A stretch of 64,000 bases of DNA. It comes from Candidatus Limnocylindrales bacterium (GTDB lineage: Bacteria; Desulfobacterota; Binatia; UBA1149; CAITLU01). The notes beneath the pieces were generated by a model. It had not been told where the DNA came from, did not search any database, and worked only from the letters and a program-made list of their open reading frames with translations. This document shows positions 26,015 to 33,561 of the stretch, piece by piece (the first letter of the stretch is position 1; each line of letters begins with the position of its first letter). Location of the stretch: assembly GCA_035571835.1 (NCBI GenBank), contig DATNBU010000029.1:310001-374000 (forward strand), in the 5' to 3' direction. A program made the translations under genes and the position numbers.

Positions 26015-27145
26015 TCAGGCCGGCATCCGGCCGGCCGCCAGCTGCGCGCCGATCCTCGCAAGATGCTCGTGCGCACCGCCGAGCGTGAGCTCGATCTGCT
26101 TGGACAGCAGATAGTAGCGGTGCAGCGGATAATCCTTGTCGACGCCGATGCCGCCGTGAAGGTGCTGGGCGGCGTAGCACGCGCGGTGCCCGCCCTCGCT
26201 TGCCCAGAACTTCGCGATCGACAGCTCGCGCGTCGCGGGCAGGCCTTCGGCCAGCCGCCAGATCGCCTGCCACGTGGTGAGCCGGACCGCTTCGACGTCG
26301 ATGTACGCGTCGGCTGCCCTCTGTGCGACGGCCTGGAACGTCGCGATGACCTTTCCGAACTGTTTTCGCTCGGCGGTGTACTTGGCCGTCATCCGCAGCG
26401 CACGCTCGGCAATGCCGAGCTCCATCGCGCACAGTCCGGCGATACTGCGCTCGAGCAGCCACGCAAGCACCGCCGCGCCGCGATCGGGCCCGGCGAGGAG
26501 ATCGTCCGTCGCGACCTTCACGCCCGCCAGCGTCACGCGGTAGAAAAGATCGCCGCTCGTCGTCTCCTGCGCATCGAGCGTGACGCCGTCGGCTTCCGGC
26601 GAAACCAGCGCCATGATGATCGAGCCGTCCGCCGTCGTCGCGGGCACGACGATGCGCGACGCAAGGTGTGCAGCCGGAACGCAGATCTTCACGCCGTCGA
26701 GCGTCCACGCTGTGCCGTCGGCGTTCGCCGTGGTCGTCGGTCGCGACGCATCGCGCGTGTCGGATTCGACGAGCGCAGCGGTAAGGATCGTCTTTCCGGT
26801 GACGACCTCCCCGAGCCAGCGCTTTTTCTGTGCATCCGATCCGAACTCGGCAATCGGCGCGGCGCCGAGGACGAGCGTCGGAAACAGAGGAATCGGCGCG
26901 ACGAAGCGCCCGGCCTGCTCGAGCAGGATCGCGAGCTCGGCAATACCGAAGCCCATGCCGCCGAATTCTTCCGGCAGAGCGACGCCGAGAAGGCCCGCAT
27001 CGGCAAGCGCCTTCCACAGCTCGCGGTCGAGCCGCTCGCTCGCCTTCTCGAAGTCGGGCAGCCGTTCGGTCTTGCAGAAGTCGCCGAAGAGCTTCTCGGC
27101 AAGGCTGCGGATGTCTTCCTGTTCGCTCGTGAATCCGAAATCCAT
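26015..27145 (-). CDS. Acyl-CoA dehydrogenase, second subunit of a pair
   Basis: The 376-residue protein has the acyl-CoA dehydrogenase fold: N-terminal helices (FTSEQEDIRSLAEKLF), beta domain with ALVESDTRDA, and C-terminal helices with AERKQFGKVIATFQAV (FAD/dimer contact) and QHLHGGIGVDKDYPLHRYY (ADP-binding loop). The usual YEGT catalytic Glu at the C-terminus is absent; a Glu in LLERS (Glu232) sits at the alternative helix-G place. It follows its partner gene by 10 bases. Adjacent, divergent pairs of this type form alpha2beta2 enzymes in steroid side-chain oxidation (FadE26/27 type), which would explain the arrangement. Confidence 0.88.
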   Translation of the reverse strand: MDFGFTSEQEDIRSLAEKLFGDFCKTERLPDFEKASERLDRELWKALADAGLLGVALPEEFGGMGFGIAELAILLEQAGRFVAPIPLFPTLVLGAAPIAEFGSDAQKKRWLGEVVTGKTILTAALVESDTRDASRPTTTANADGTAWTLDGVKICVPAAHLASRIVVPATTADGSIIMALVSPEADGVTLDAQETTSGDLFYRVTLAGVKVATDDLLAGPDRGAAVLAWLLERSIAGLCAMELGIAERALRMTAKYTAERKQFGKVIATFQAVAQRAADAYIDVEAVRLTTWQAIWRLAEGLPATRELSIAKFWASEGGHRACYAAQHLHGGIGVDKDYPLHRYYLLSKQIELTLGGAHEHLARIGAQLAAGRMPA

Positions 27146-27155
27146 TGTCGTCTCC

Positions 27156-28331
27156 TCAGCGCAGCGAGCGCGGCATCTCGAGGCCGGCCATCGCGATGAT
27201 GTCGCGCTGGATCTCGTTGGTTCCGCCGCCGAACGTCAGGATCAGCATCGAGCGGTACATGCGCTCGATGCGTCCGCCGATCAGGGCCTCGGGCGAATCG
27301 CGCCGGATCATGCCGGCCGCGCCGAGCACCTCGAGCAGCAGCCCGTAGGCTTCGATGTAGAACTCGCTTCCGAAAACCTTGACGGCGGACGCTTCGGCAA
27401 AGTGAAACGTCCCGTGTTCCATGTTCCACGCCTGGCGCCAGTTGATCAGCCGCAGCACTTCGAGCTTGGCTTCGACGCGTGCGAGGTTGAGCTGCACCCA
27501 CGGGATGTCGATCACGCGCGAACCGTCGGCGAGATGTTTGTCGCGTGCCCAGGCCGCGGTTTCCTCGAACAGGCGCCCGACGATGCCCGCCGACATCAGC
27601 GAAACACGCTCGTAGTTGAGCTGATTGACGATCAGGCTCCAGCCGTTGCCTTCGCCGCCGACCAGCGACGATGCCGGCACGCGCACGTTGTCGTAATACG
27701 TTGCGTTGGTCCTGATGCTTCCGATCGTCCCGATCGGCGTGTGGCTGAAGCCGGGACTCTTCGCGTCGACGATGAACATCGAGATGCCGGCATGTTTCGG
27801 AGCATCCGGATTGGTGCGGGCGGCAAGCCACACGAAGTCGGCGAAATCGGCCAGGCTCGTCCAGAGCTTCTGGCCCTGGATCACCCAGTCGTCACCGTCG
27901 CGTGTCGCACGCGTCTTGAGCGACGCGAGATCGGTGCCGGCATCGGCCTCCGAGTATCCGATGCAGAACAGCGCCTCCCCGGCGAGGATGCGCGGCAGGT
28001 AGGTCTTGCGCTGCTCTTCGGTGCCGTACTGCTGGATCGTCGGGCCGACGGTGCTGATCGTCAGGAACGGAAACGGAAAGAACGCGCGCTGCGATTCGTC
28101 GGCGAACAGGAACTGTTCGATCGGTCCCATGCCGCGTCCGCCGTACTCGGTCGGCCAGCCGATACCGAGCCATTTGTCGCGGCCCATCTTGCGCATCGCC
28201 TGGCGGAACAGCGGTCCGCCGCCTTCGCTGCGCGCGACTTCGGCGGTCAGCTCGGGTGTCATCAGTTCGGCAAAGTAGCCGCGAAGCTCATCGCGCAGGG
28301 CGCGTTGCTCGCGAGTCAGGTCGAAATACAT
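27156..28331 (-). CDS. Acyl-CoA dehydrogenase, first subunit of a pair
   Basis: The 391-residue protein starts at an ATG (MYFDLTREQR) with GGAGG upstream. The beta-domain motif GYSEADAGTDLASLKTRA and VIQGQKLWTS are typical, and the C-terminal FGGGTNEIQRDIIA is the family end, with Gly in place of the canonical YEGT Glu. Glu241 in QLNYERVSL aligns with the helix-G catalytic Glu of isovaleryl-CoA and FadE26-like enzymes. The proposed function is alpha,beta-dehydrogenation of a branched or steroid side-chain acyl-CoA together with the next gene. A plausible promoter lies at 28353-28381. Confidence 0.9.
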   Translation of the reverse strand: MYFDLTREQRALRDELRGYFAELMTPELTAEVARSEGGGPLFRQAMRKMGRDKWLGIGWPTEYGGRGMGPIEQFLFADESQRAFFPFPFLTISTVGPTIQQYGTEEQRKTYLPRILAGEALFCIGYSEADAGTDLASLKTRATRDGDDWVIQGQKLWTSLADFADFVWLAARTNPDAPKHAGISMFIVDAKSPGFSHTPIGTIGSIRTNATYYDNVRVPASSLVGGEGNGWSLIVNQLNYERVSLMSAGIVGRLFEETAAWARDKHLADGSRVIDIPWVQLNLARVEAKLEVLRLINWRQAWNMEHGTFHFAEASAVKVFGSEFYIEAYGLLLEVLGAAGMIRRDSPEALIGGRIERMYRSMLILTFGGGTNEIQRDIIAMAGLEMPRSLR

Positions 28332-28352
28332 GGATTGGCCTCCGCGCAGCGG

Positions 28353-28381
28353 GTTATGCGCGAAACTAGAACCTGTTTCAA
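28353..28381 (-). promoter_or_regulatory. Candidate promoter of the acyl-CoA dehydrogenase pair
   Basis: On the minus strand TTGAAA (28381-28376), 17 bases, then CATAAC (28358-28353), 22 bases before the start codon. The -35 matches five of six positions and the -10 four of six. Confidence 0.4.
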
Positions 28382-28421
28382 TACGGCCGGGATTCCCGGG
28401 CCTGGCGGGGATTTTCGGGGA

Positions 28422-28433
28422 CCCGACGTCGGG
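28422..28433. promoter_or_regulatory. Perfect 12-bp palindrome upstream of the acyl-CoA dehydrogenase promoter
   Basis: CCCGACGTCGGG is its own reverse complement. It lies 40 bases upstream of the candidate -35 box and 8 bases below the SUMF1-like gene stop. It may be an operator, but such GC-rich palindromes also arise by chance. Confidence 0.3.
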
Positions 28434-28440
28434 CCGATGC

Positions 28441-29205
28441 TCAGCGGTCGCGGCAGCAGCGGACCCCGACGGTTCCGGACTTGAGACCCTTATCGTTGCC
28501 GGAGCACACGTCGCCGCAGCCGGCAAAATGCTCGATCGGCTCATTGCCGACGTAGGCTGCGCCGCGGAACTTGCAGTAGTCGCCTTTGCAGTCGGACACC
28601 CACTCGCTGACGTTGCCGCTCATGTCGAAAAGACCGGCGAGCCCGCCCTGGCATTCCGGGATGCTGGCAGTCGGAATCGTCGTCCGGCCGCCGGGGCCGG
28701 GAAGGTCGTAGGAACCGACGTGACAGCGTGACGGCTGGAACTCCGGGCCGTACGGGAAGGCCCGCTGGTCGGTCCCGCGACATGCCGCCAGCCATTCCTT
28801 GCTGTTGCACAGACGGCCGCCGAGGTAACCGCACAGCGCGATCGCGCCGTCGTGATCGATGCAGTTGATCGGATACTCGAGGCGTGTGGCGTCGCCGAAA
28901 TTGCACGTCTTGTCGACGCTGTCGGCCTTGCACTTGCCGGCCGCGACGCATGCCTTGAATTCCTTGACCGTGGCTTCGGTCGCCAGGATGTCGAACGGCT
29001 CGACAGGATGGGCGATCCACCTGCCGGACGCTGCCGATTTGCTGGACGCCACCGGTTTTGTGGACGCCGACGATTTACTGACGGCTGGTGCTCGCGAAGC
29101 CGATGGACGAGGTCCGGCAGGCTCCGCGCCGCCGGACGGGGCTGAAACCAGGACCGCCGATGCGGCCATCAGGCACGCAACGACAAACGAACGACAGGCC
29201 GGCAT
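28441..29205 (-). CDS. Secreted SUMF1/formylglycine-generating-enzyme-like protein
   Basis: The 254-residue protein has a signal peptide (1-27) and a Ser/Ala/Pro/Lys linker (about 28-60). A SUMF1-type domain follows, with the motifs NCIDHDGAIALCGYLGGRLCNSKEWLAACRG and GLAGLFDMSGNVSEWVSDC and the closing VGVRCC. The copper-binding Cys pair of true formylglycine-generating enzymes (in the R-G-G-S-x-x-C...C region) is not recognisable; here the equivalent stretch reads FRGAAYVGNEPIEHFAGC. It is therefore more likely a non-catalytic, carbohydrate- or surface-binding SUMF1 protein. At least 12 Cys suggest an oxidising compartment. It diverges from the HEAT-repeat gene at 29251. Confidence 0.78.
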   Translation of the reverse strand: MPACRSFVVACLMAASAVLVSAPSGGAEPAGPRPSASRAPAVSKSSASTKPVASSKSAASGRWIAHPVEPFDILATEATVKEFKACVAAGKCKADSVDKTCNFGDATRLEYPINCIDHDGAIALCGYLGGRLCNSKEWLAACRGTDQRAFPYGPEFQPSRCHVGSYDLPGPGGRTTIPTASIPECQGGLAGLFDMSGNVSEWVSDCKGDYCKFRGAAYVGNEPIEHFAGCGDVCSGNDKGLKSGTVGVRCCRDR

Positions 29206-29250
29206 CGTTCTTCACCTTTGAACGAATCGCTGTGGCGGTACAATCGCGCC

Positions 29251-31032
29251 ATGGGTCTGTTCGACTGGCTGCGCCGAGGCACAAAAGAAGCACCGGCGGC
29301 CAGTGCTGCAGCTGCGACCGGCGAGTCCGACAGTCCGCATGCCGGCAGCGTCCAGACCGGGTCGCAGCTCGCGCAGCCATCCGCTCACGCCGACTCGCCC
29401 TCTCCACTGACTCCGTCACGCCCATCGGATGAAGAAGCCGCACCGCGACCGGATCACGACGATGCGGAGAAAGCGTCATCGCCAGCCGACGCGATCCATC
29501 CGGTCGATCGCCTGATCGCGGCGCGGTCGGTCGGCGCCGTGCGCGGCATGCTGTCGGCAATTCGTGACGAAGAGGTTCTCGCCGACGTCGCGGCCCGCGC
29601 GGCTTCGCACGAAGTGGCGAAGCTCGCGCTTCGCAGCGTCGAGTCGCCCGCGCTTCTGGCGGCAATTGCGTCGAACGCGCACGACCGCAGCGTCGCGCAG
29701 GCTGCGCTGCAGCGGACGCATGAGGCTTCGATGCTTGCGCTCGTCGCCGACACGGCCCGCGATTCGGTCGTCGCTCGCACGGCGGTCAAGCAGCTGCACG
29801 ACGACGAAGCGCTTGCTCGTCTTGCGCTCGAGTGTCGCGACGACGTCGTCGCGCGGCTCGCGGCGCGTGGCATCGAGGCGCCGGCCGTGCTCGCCAGAGT
29901 TGCCGCGACCGCACGGCGCGTCGACGTGCGGCGAGCTGCGGCCGACCGCATCGGCGACCTCGAGGCACTCCGCAACCTTGCCGTCCACGAAGAAGATGCC
30001 GGCATCCGCGCGTCGTCGCTCGAACGCCTCGACGACGAAGCGGCTCTTGTCGAAGCGGCAAGCTTCGATCCCGAGCCGGACATCCGGTCGCGTACGCTTG
30101 CGCGACTTCACGGCGAGAGCGCGCTCGCGGCAGTCGCGCTGCAGAGTCCTCACGCCGACGTAAGGCGCAAGGCCGCCGCGCGCATCGAAGATCCCGAAAC
30201 TCTCGTCGCAATCGCGTGCCGCGACGACGACCACGACGCGCGCAGCCTCGCCTTCCGCAAAGTTGCGGGGAACGAAGCGTTCCTGCGCGTGCTGCGCGAA
30301 GGCGAGCACGCCGACGTTCGTGCACAGGCCGTGCGCCGGATCCACGACCAGGACCTGCTCGAGGCGCATCTCCTCGGAGATCGCGACTGGCAGGTGCGGG
30401 CGTCTGCCGCACGCAAGGTGAAAGACGCGGAGCTGCTGGCAAAGGCCGCACGCGGCGACGCCGCATGGCAGGTGCGCGAAGCCGCAACGACGCACGTGCG
30501 CGACGAAACGGTGCTCGCCGCGATCGCACATGACGACGACGCGTGGCAGGTTCGCCGCGCCGCTACGGTGTCGTCGCGCGATGCCGCGCTGTTCGCCAAC
30601 CGTGCGCGATGGGACAAATCGTGGCAGGTCCGGAAGGTTGCGATTACGCGCGTCGAGGATCAGCCGGTGCTCGAGAACCGCGCAAAGAATGACGACGACT
30701 GGGGCGTGCGGCGAGTCGCCGTGCAGCGCCTCGCCGACCTCGACCTGGTCGTCAACCGCGCCCGCTGTGACGAGTCGCCGCGCGTACGCGAAGCTGCCGT
30801 CCTGCGTGTCGAGTCGCCGATGCTGCTGCGCGAAATCGAAGCAGCCGATCCGGACGAGGCCGTTCGCGCTGCCGCTGCGCAGCGCCTCGCGGAGATCGAT
30901 GCGGCCGGCGATTCCTCCGTGAATGCCGGGCGCGGCCACCGGCCCGGCGAAGATGCGTCCGCGCGCGACGAAGCCGCGCCTCCGGCGGGCAGCGACGAAT
31001 CAGGTCGTCTCGGGAATTCCCAGGATTCTTGA
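29251..31032 (+). CDS. HEAT-repeat protein with a 26-residue unit
   Basis: The 593-residue protein starts at ATG (MGLFDWLRRGTK) and has no signal peptide. After a disordered, low-complexity region (about 20-90), residues from about 95 to 560 consist of consecutive HEAT-like helical repeats. The clearest block has exact 26-residue spacing, each unit opening W-Q-V-R-x-A-A and closing near L-x-x-x-A-x-x-D-x, repeated four times, then WGVRR and PRVRE units. Similar repeats scaffold protein assemblies or act as lyase-like subunits. No catalytic motif is evident. Its 3' end overlaps the convergent TetR gene by 33 bases. Confidence 0.78.
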   Translation: MGLFDWLRRGTKEAPAASAAAATGESDSPHAGSVQTGSQLAQPSAHADSPSPLTPSRPSDEEAAPRPDHDDAEKASSPADAIHPVDRLIAARSVGAVRGMLSAIRDEEVLADVAARAASHEVAKLALRSVESPALLAAIASNAHDRSVAQAALQRTHEASMLALVADTARDSVVARTAVKQLHDDEALARLALECRDDVVARLAARGIEAPAVLARVAATARRVDVRRAAADRIGDLEALRNLAVHEEDAGIRASSLERLDDEAALVEAASFDPEPDIRSRTLARLHGESALAAVALQSPHADVRRKAAARIEDPETLVAIACRDDDHDARSLAFRKVAGNEAFLRVLREGEHADVRAQAVRRIHDQDLLEAHLLGDRDWQVRASAARKVKDAELLAKAARGDAAWQVREAATTHVRDETVLAAIAHDDDAWQVRRAATVSSRDAALFANRARWDKSWQVRKVAITRVEDQPVLENRAKNDDDWGVRRVAVQRLADLDLVVNRARCDESPRVREAAVLRVESPMLLREIEAADPDEAVRAAAAQRLAEIDAAGDSSVNAGRGHRPGEDASARDEAAPPAGSDESGRLGNSQDS

Positions 31033-31692
31033 GATCGCCAGTACCGTCTGCGCTTCGAATCGCTGTCGTGAAGGTCGGTCTCCGTCCGCGTCCAGGCCCG
31101 TGAAACATGCGCGCAGCGATGCCTCCATGAGACCGAACAGGATCTCGGCCACTACCGGCGCATCAACGTCGTCGAGGATGTGCCTGGACGACCAGACCTC
31201 CAGCATGCGCTCGACGGCCTGCGTGATCGCTACGCGATTGGCTTTCTGGGCCAGCGGCGCAGCCGACGGATCGTCGCTCAGCAGGAACAGTCCGAACCCC
31301 GGCCAGCTCTCCGAGACGAAATCGAACGCGCGCCGGACCATCTGCTCGACGGTCTTTCGCGATGCGACCGGTTCGATCACGCCGAACATCGCCGTCGCAA
31401 ATCCCGCGCCGTAGCGTTCGCCGACGGCCTTCAGCAGCTCCGGCTTGGATCCGAAATAGTGAAAAACGTTTCCTTCGGCGACGCCCGCCGCGCGCGCGAT
31501 GTCGCCGGTGGAAACCGCGGCGTATCCTCGCTCGGAAAACAGCCGCGTCGCTTCGACGAGCACGCGCTCGCGACGGCCATGCGGATCTTTTTTCCACGTT
31601 ACGGGCTTGCGCCCGGGCCGGCTTGCGCGCCGCGTGGCCTTCTCCGTCGCGTTCGCGCGGACGGCTCGGTCGTTTTCTTTGATACCGGTCAT
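31000..31692 (-). CDS. TetR/AcrR family transcriptional regulator
   Basis: The 230-residue protein has an N-terminal TetR helix-turn-helix at about 45-88 (RERVLVEATRLFSERGYAAVSTGDIARAAGVAEGNVFHYFGSKPELL). An all-helical ligand-binding region follows. The ATG overlaps the upstream Fe-S/SCP2 gene stop (ATGA), so regulator and target are on one mRNA. A 21-bp palindrome lies before that operon (33344-33364) and is the natural binding candidate, giving autoregulation. The ligand could be a lipid or fatty-acyl CoA, given the operon partner. Confidence 0.88.
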   Translation of the reverse strand: MTGIKENDRAVRANATEKATRRASRPGRKPVTWKKDPHGRRERVLVEATRLFSERGYAAVSTGDIARAAGVAEGNVFHYFGSKPELLKAVGERYGAGFATAMFGVIEPVASRKTVEQMVRRAFDFVSESWPGFGLFLLSDDPSAAPLAQKANRVAITQAVERMLEVWSSRHILDDVDAPVVAEILFGLMEASLRACFTGLDADGDRPSRQRFEAQTVLAISRILGIPETT

Positions 31693-33308
31693 GTACCCGA
31701 GGGGCCTCGCGCGTCCGCCGCTGCCCTGCCCTTTCGCAGCCATCGCCGCGCATGCCACATGGCCCGCGCAAGCGGCCCCTCGGCGGGATCGAGCGCGAAC
31801 ACGGCGGGAAATTTCAGAAACAGCCGGCGGTCTCCGGAAAGACGCACCTTGCCGGTCAGAAGCGCCCACGGCGCGCTGCGCGTCCCCTGCTGGATTTCGA
31901 GGAAGATGCGGCCTTCGCACGCGACTTCGAGATCCGGCGCATCGGCCGTTCCCGTGCGCACCTCCGCCCGTCCGCGCTGAATGCGAAGAATCCAGTCTCC
32001 TCGTCCGCTTCCATGAAAACGAAACTGGGTGGTGAAATCGAGATCGCCGGCCTCTTCGGCGCGGAAAAAATGCGGCATGTTGCGCATCATCGCATCGACG
32101 TCGAGCGACGAAATGCGCGAAAGCGGGATGAGGCGCGTCGTACGTGATGCGGGTTTGCCGGCGTCGCCCGCCGTCCGCCATTCGCCTGGCGCGATTCCTA
32201 GACGCTCGCGCGCCGACGGCGTGTCGATCACGAACTGCTCGTCTTCGACGGATCGTGTATGCGACAGGGGCTTCAGTGTTTCGTCGAGATAGCGCCGCCG
32301 CACGTTCCGGTCGGCATGAAACGCTTCGTGCATCTCGGCCGGGCATGTCGCCACGCAGTTGAAGCAGCGATACTCGACCTTGTACGCGAGCGCCTGCCAC
32401 AGCGCGGCGATTTCGGCGTTGTTCCAGCGTTTGCGAAAGCGCTTCGCGTTACCACGCGACAGGTCGTGGACGATGTCGAGAAAACCCGGGATCGAATCGC
32501 GATACGTGTGATTGTAGCAGGCGAAAAAGTCGAAATCGCCGTCCGGCTTGATCGCTTCGGTCGGACACGACGCCACGCACAGGTTGCACGAAAGACACGG
32601 ATTCCACTCGACCGGCGAATCGAGGGCATCGAATTCGAGATTCGTGACGACGGTATCGATCAGGCAGTACGCGCCGAACTTCCTGTGCAGGAAGTTGCGG
32701 CTGGTGCCGATGACGCCGAGACCCGCGGCCTGGGCGACCAGCTTGTGGCTGAGCGGCCAGATCTTGTCGGCCCAGCGCTGGCTGACTTCCTGCGGCCAGC
32801 CGATCGTGGTCGTGAGCGACTCGCCGCCAAGCGAGCGAATGTACGCAATCGTGCGATGACCCATCGCGAAGATGCGCTCCTCGCACGAGTACAGCTCGTG
32901 GTTGGCTGCAGGAAGATAGCGCGACTGCATCGACGGCTTGTTCTCTTCGCCGATGAGGCAGACGAGCGAACGGGCATGCGGATAGACGTAGCGGATCTCG
33001 TCGATTTCGTGCGCGATGGCCGGATCGTCGATCGAGATCACGCCGACGTCGTCCGCCCACGTCGCGACGGCGTTCTTGAACTCGGCGAGCGGCACCGGGC
33101 TTTTCACGCCACGGCCCGGAAGGCGCTCGGCATCGATCGGCCGGAACGGCCACGCGTATGCGGTTCTCGGCGCGATTCGCGCGTCATCGTCGCGACGCGG
33201 CCGGCCGGGGGCCGGGAACGGAAACTTCCATTCAGCGTGCGTGGTGGGGGCCTCAATGCGCCGTGGCGGAATTTCGCTCGCGACGGGATCGATGTCGGGT
33301 GGTCGCAT
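31689..33308 (-). CDS. 4Fe-4S (RdhA/QueG-like) protein fused to a C-terminal SCP2-like domain
   Basis: The 539-residue protein has a QueG/reductive-dehalogenase-like core, including GLGVIGTSRNFLHRKFG then TNLEFD at about 196-226. Two 4Fe-4S sites follow: Cys238/241/244/248 (CLSCNLCVASCP) and Cys264 with Cys315/318/322 (CFNCVATCP). From about residue 420 the pattern (DFTTQFRFHGSG...WILRIQRG...GDRRLFLKF) matches SCP-2 lipid-transfer domains. There is no Tat or Sec signal, unlike membrane dehalogenases. A cobalamin is possible by analogy with QueG but not shown. The fusion suggests redox chemistry on a bound lipid; function is otherwise unknown. The TetR gene is co-transcribed. Confidence 0.8.
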   Translation of the reverse strand: MRPPDIDPVASEIPPRRIEAPTTHAEWKFPFPAPGRPRRDDDARIAPRTAYAWPFRPIDAERLPGRGVKSPVPLAEFKNAVATWADDVGVISIDDPAIAHEIDEIRYVYPHARSLVCLIGEENKPSMQSRYLPAANHELYSCEERIFAMGHRTIAYIRSLGGESLTTTIGWPQEVSQRWADKIWPLSHKLVAQAAGLGVIGTSRNFLHRKFGAYCLIDTVVTNLEFDALDSPVEWNPCLSCNLCVASCPTEAIKPDGDFDFFACYNHTYRDSIPGFLDIVHDLSRGNAKRFRKRWNNAEIAALWQALAYKVEYRCFNCVATCPAEMHEAFHADRNVRRRYLDETLKPLSHTRSVEDEQFVIDTPSARERLGIAPGEWRTAGDAGKPASRTTRLIPLSRISSLDVDAMMRNMPHFFRAEEAGDLDFTTQFRFHGSGRGDWILRIQRGRAEVRTGTADAPDLEVACEGRIFLEIQQGTRSAPWALLTGKVRLSGDRRLFLKFPAVFALDPAEGPLARAMWHARRWLRKGRAAADARGPSGT

Positions 33309-33343
33309 GCTGGCCTCGGCGGGGCTTCGGACGCCCGGGGTCA

Positions 33344-33364
33344 GAATTGAGTACGACTCAATTC
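33344..33364. promoter_or_regulatory. 21-bp perfect palindrome, probable TetR operator
   Basis: Arms GAATTGAGT and ACTCAATTC flank ACG, 36 bases upstream of the Fe-S/SCP2 start codon. It is AT-rich in an otherwise GC-rich region and has the size and symmetry of TetR-family operators. The regulator encoded as the second gene of the same operon is the obvious candidate. Confidence 0.7.
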
Positions 33365-33408
33365 GTACCGTCCCGGCCGCCGCCCGTCAAGGGCTTCGGC
33401 GCCTGCAC

Positions 33409-33441
33409 AAAAAAAGGGGCCGGGAGAAAACTCCCGGCCCC
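33409..33441 (-). terminator. Rho-independent terminator of the DUF1329 gene
   Basis: On the minus strand the 11-bp stem GGGGCCGGGAG/CTCCCGGCCCC with a 4-base loop (33441-33416) is followed by seven T (33415-33409). It ends the transcript from the DUF1329 gene. Confidence 0.85.
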
Positions 33442-33491
33442 TTTCAGGTCCCGATTGGCCGCGCCTTGGCGGCCCCTGGCTCAGGCCGCTT

Positions 33492-33561
33492 TAGCGACCC
33501 GCTGCCACAGGGTCGCGTCTAGCGACCCGCGGCCACAGGGTCGCGTCTAGCGACCCGCGGC
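33492..33561. repeat. 28-bp tandem repeat (2.5 copies), each unit a hairpin, spanning the DUF1329 stop codon
   Basis: Units begin at 33492, 33520 and 33548 with period 28 and one visible mismatch between the two full copies (CTGCC against CGGCC). Each full unit contains GCGACCC...GGGTCGC, a 7-bp stem. The third, partial copy is the last coding triplets and the TAG of the DUF1329 gene, so the repeat arose by duplication of the gene end into its 3' untranslated region. Confidence 0.85.

Noticed and set aside
28441-29205. Catalytic formylglycine-generating enzyme
   Set aside because: The copper-binding Cys pair is not recognisable and no sulfatase gene is in the window.
31689-33308. Respiratory reductive dehalogenase
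   Set aside because: There is no Tat signal or RdhB-type anchor gene, and an SCP2-like C-terminal domain is present.
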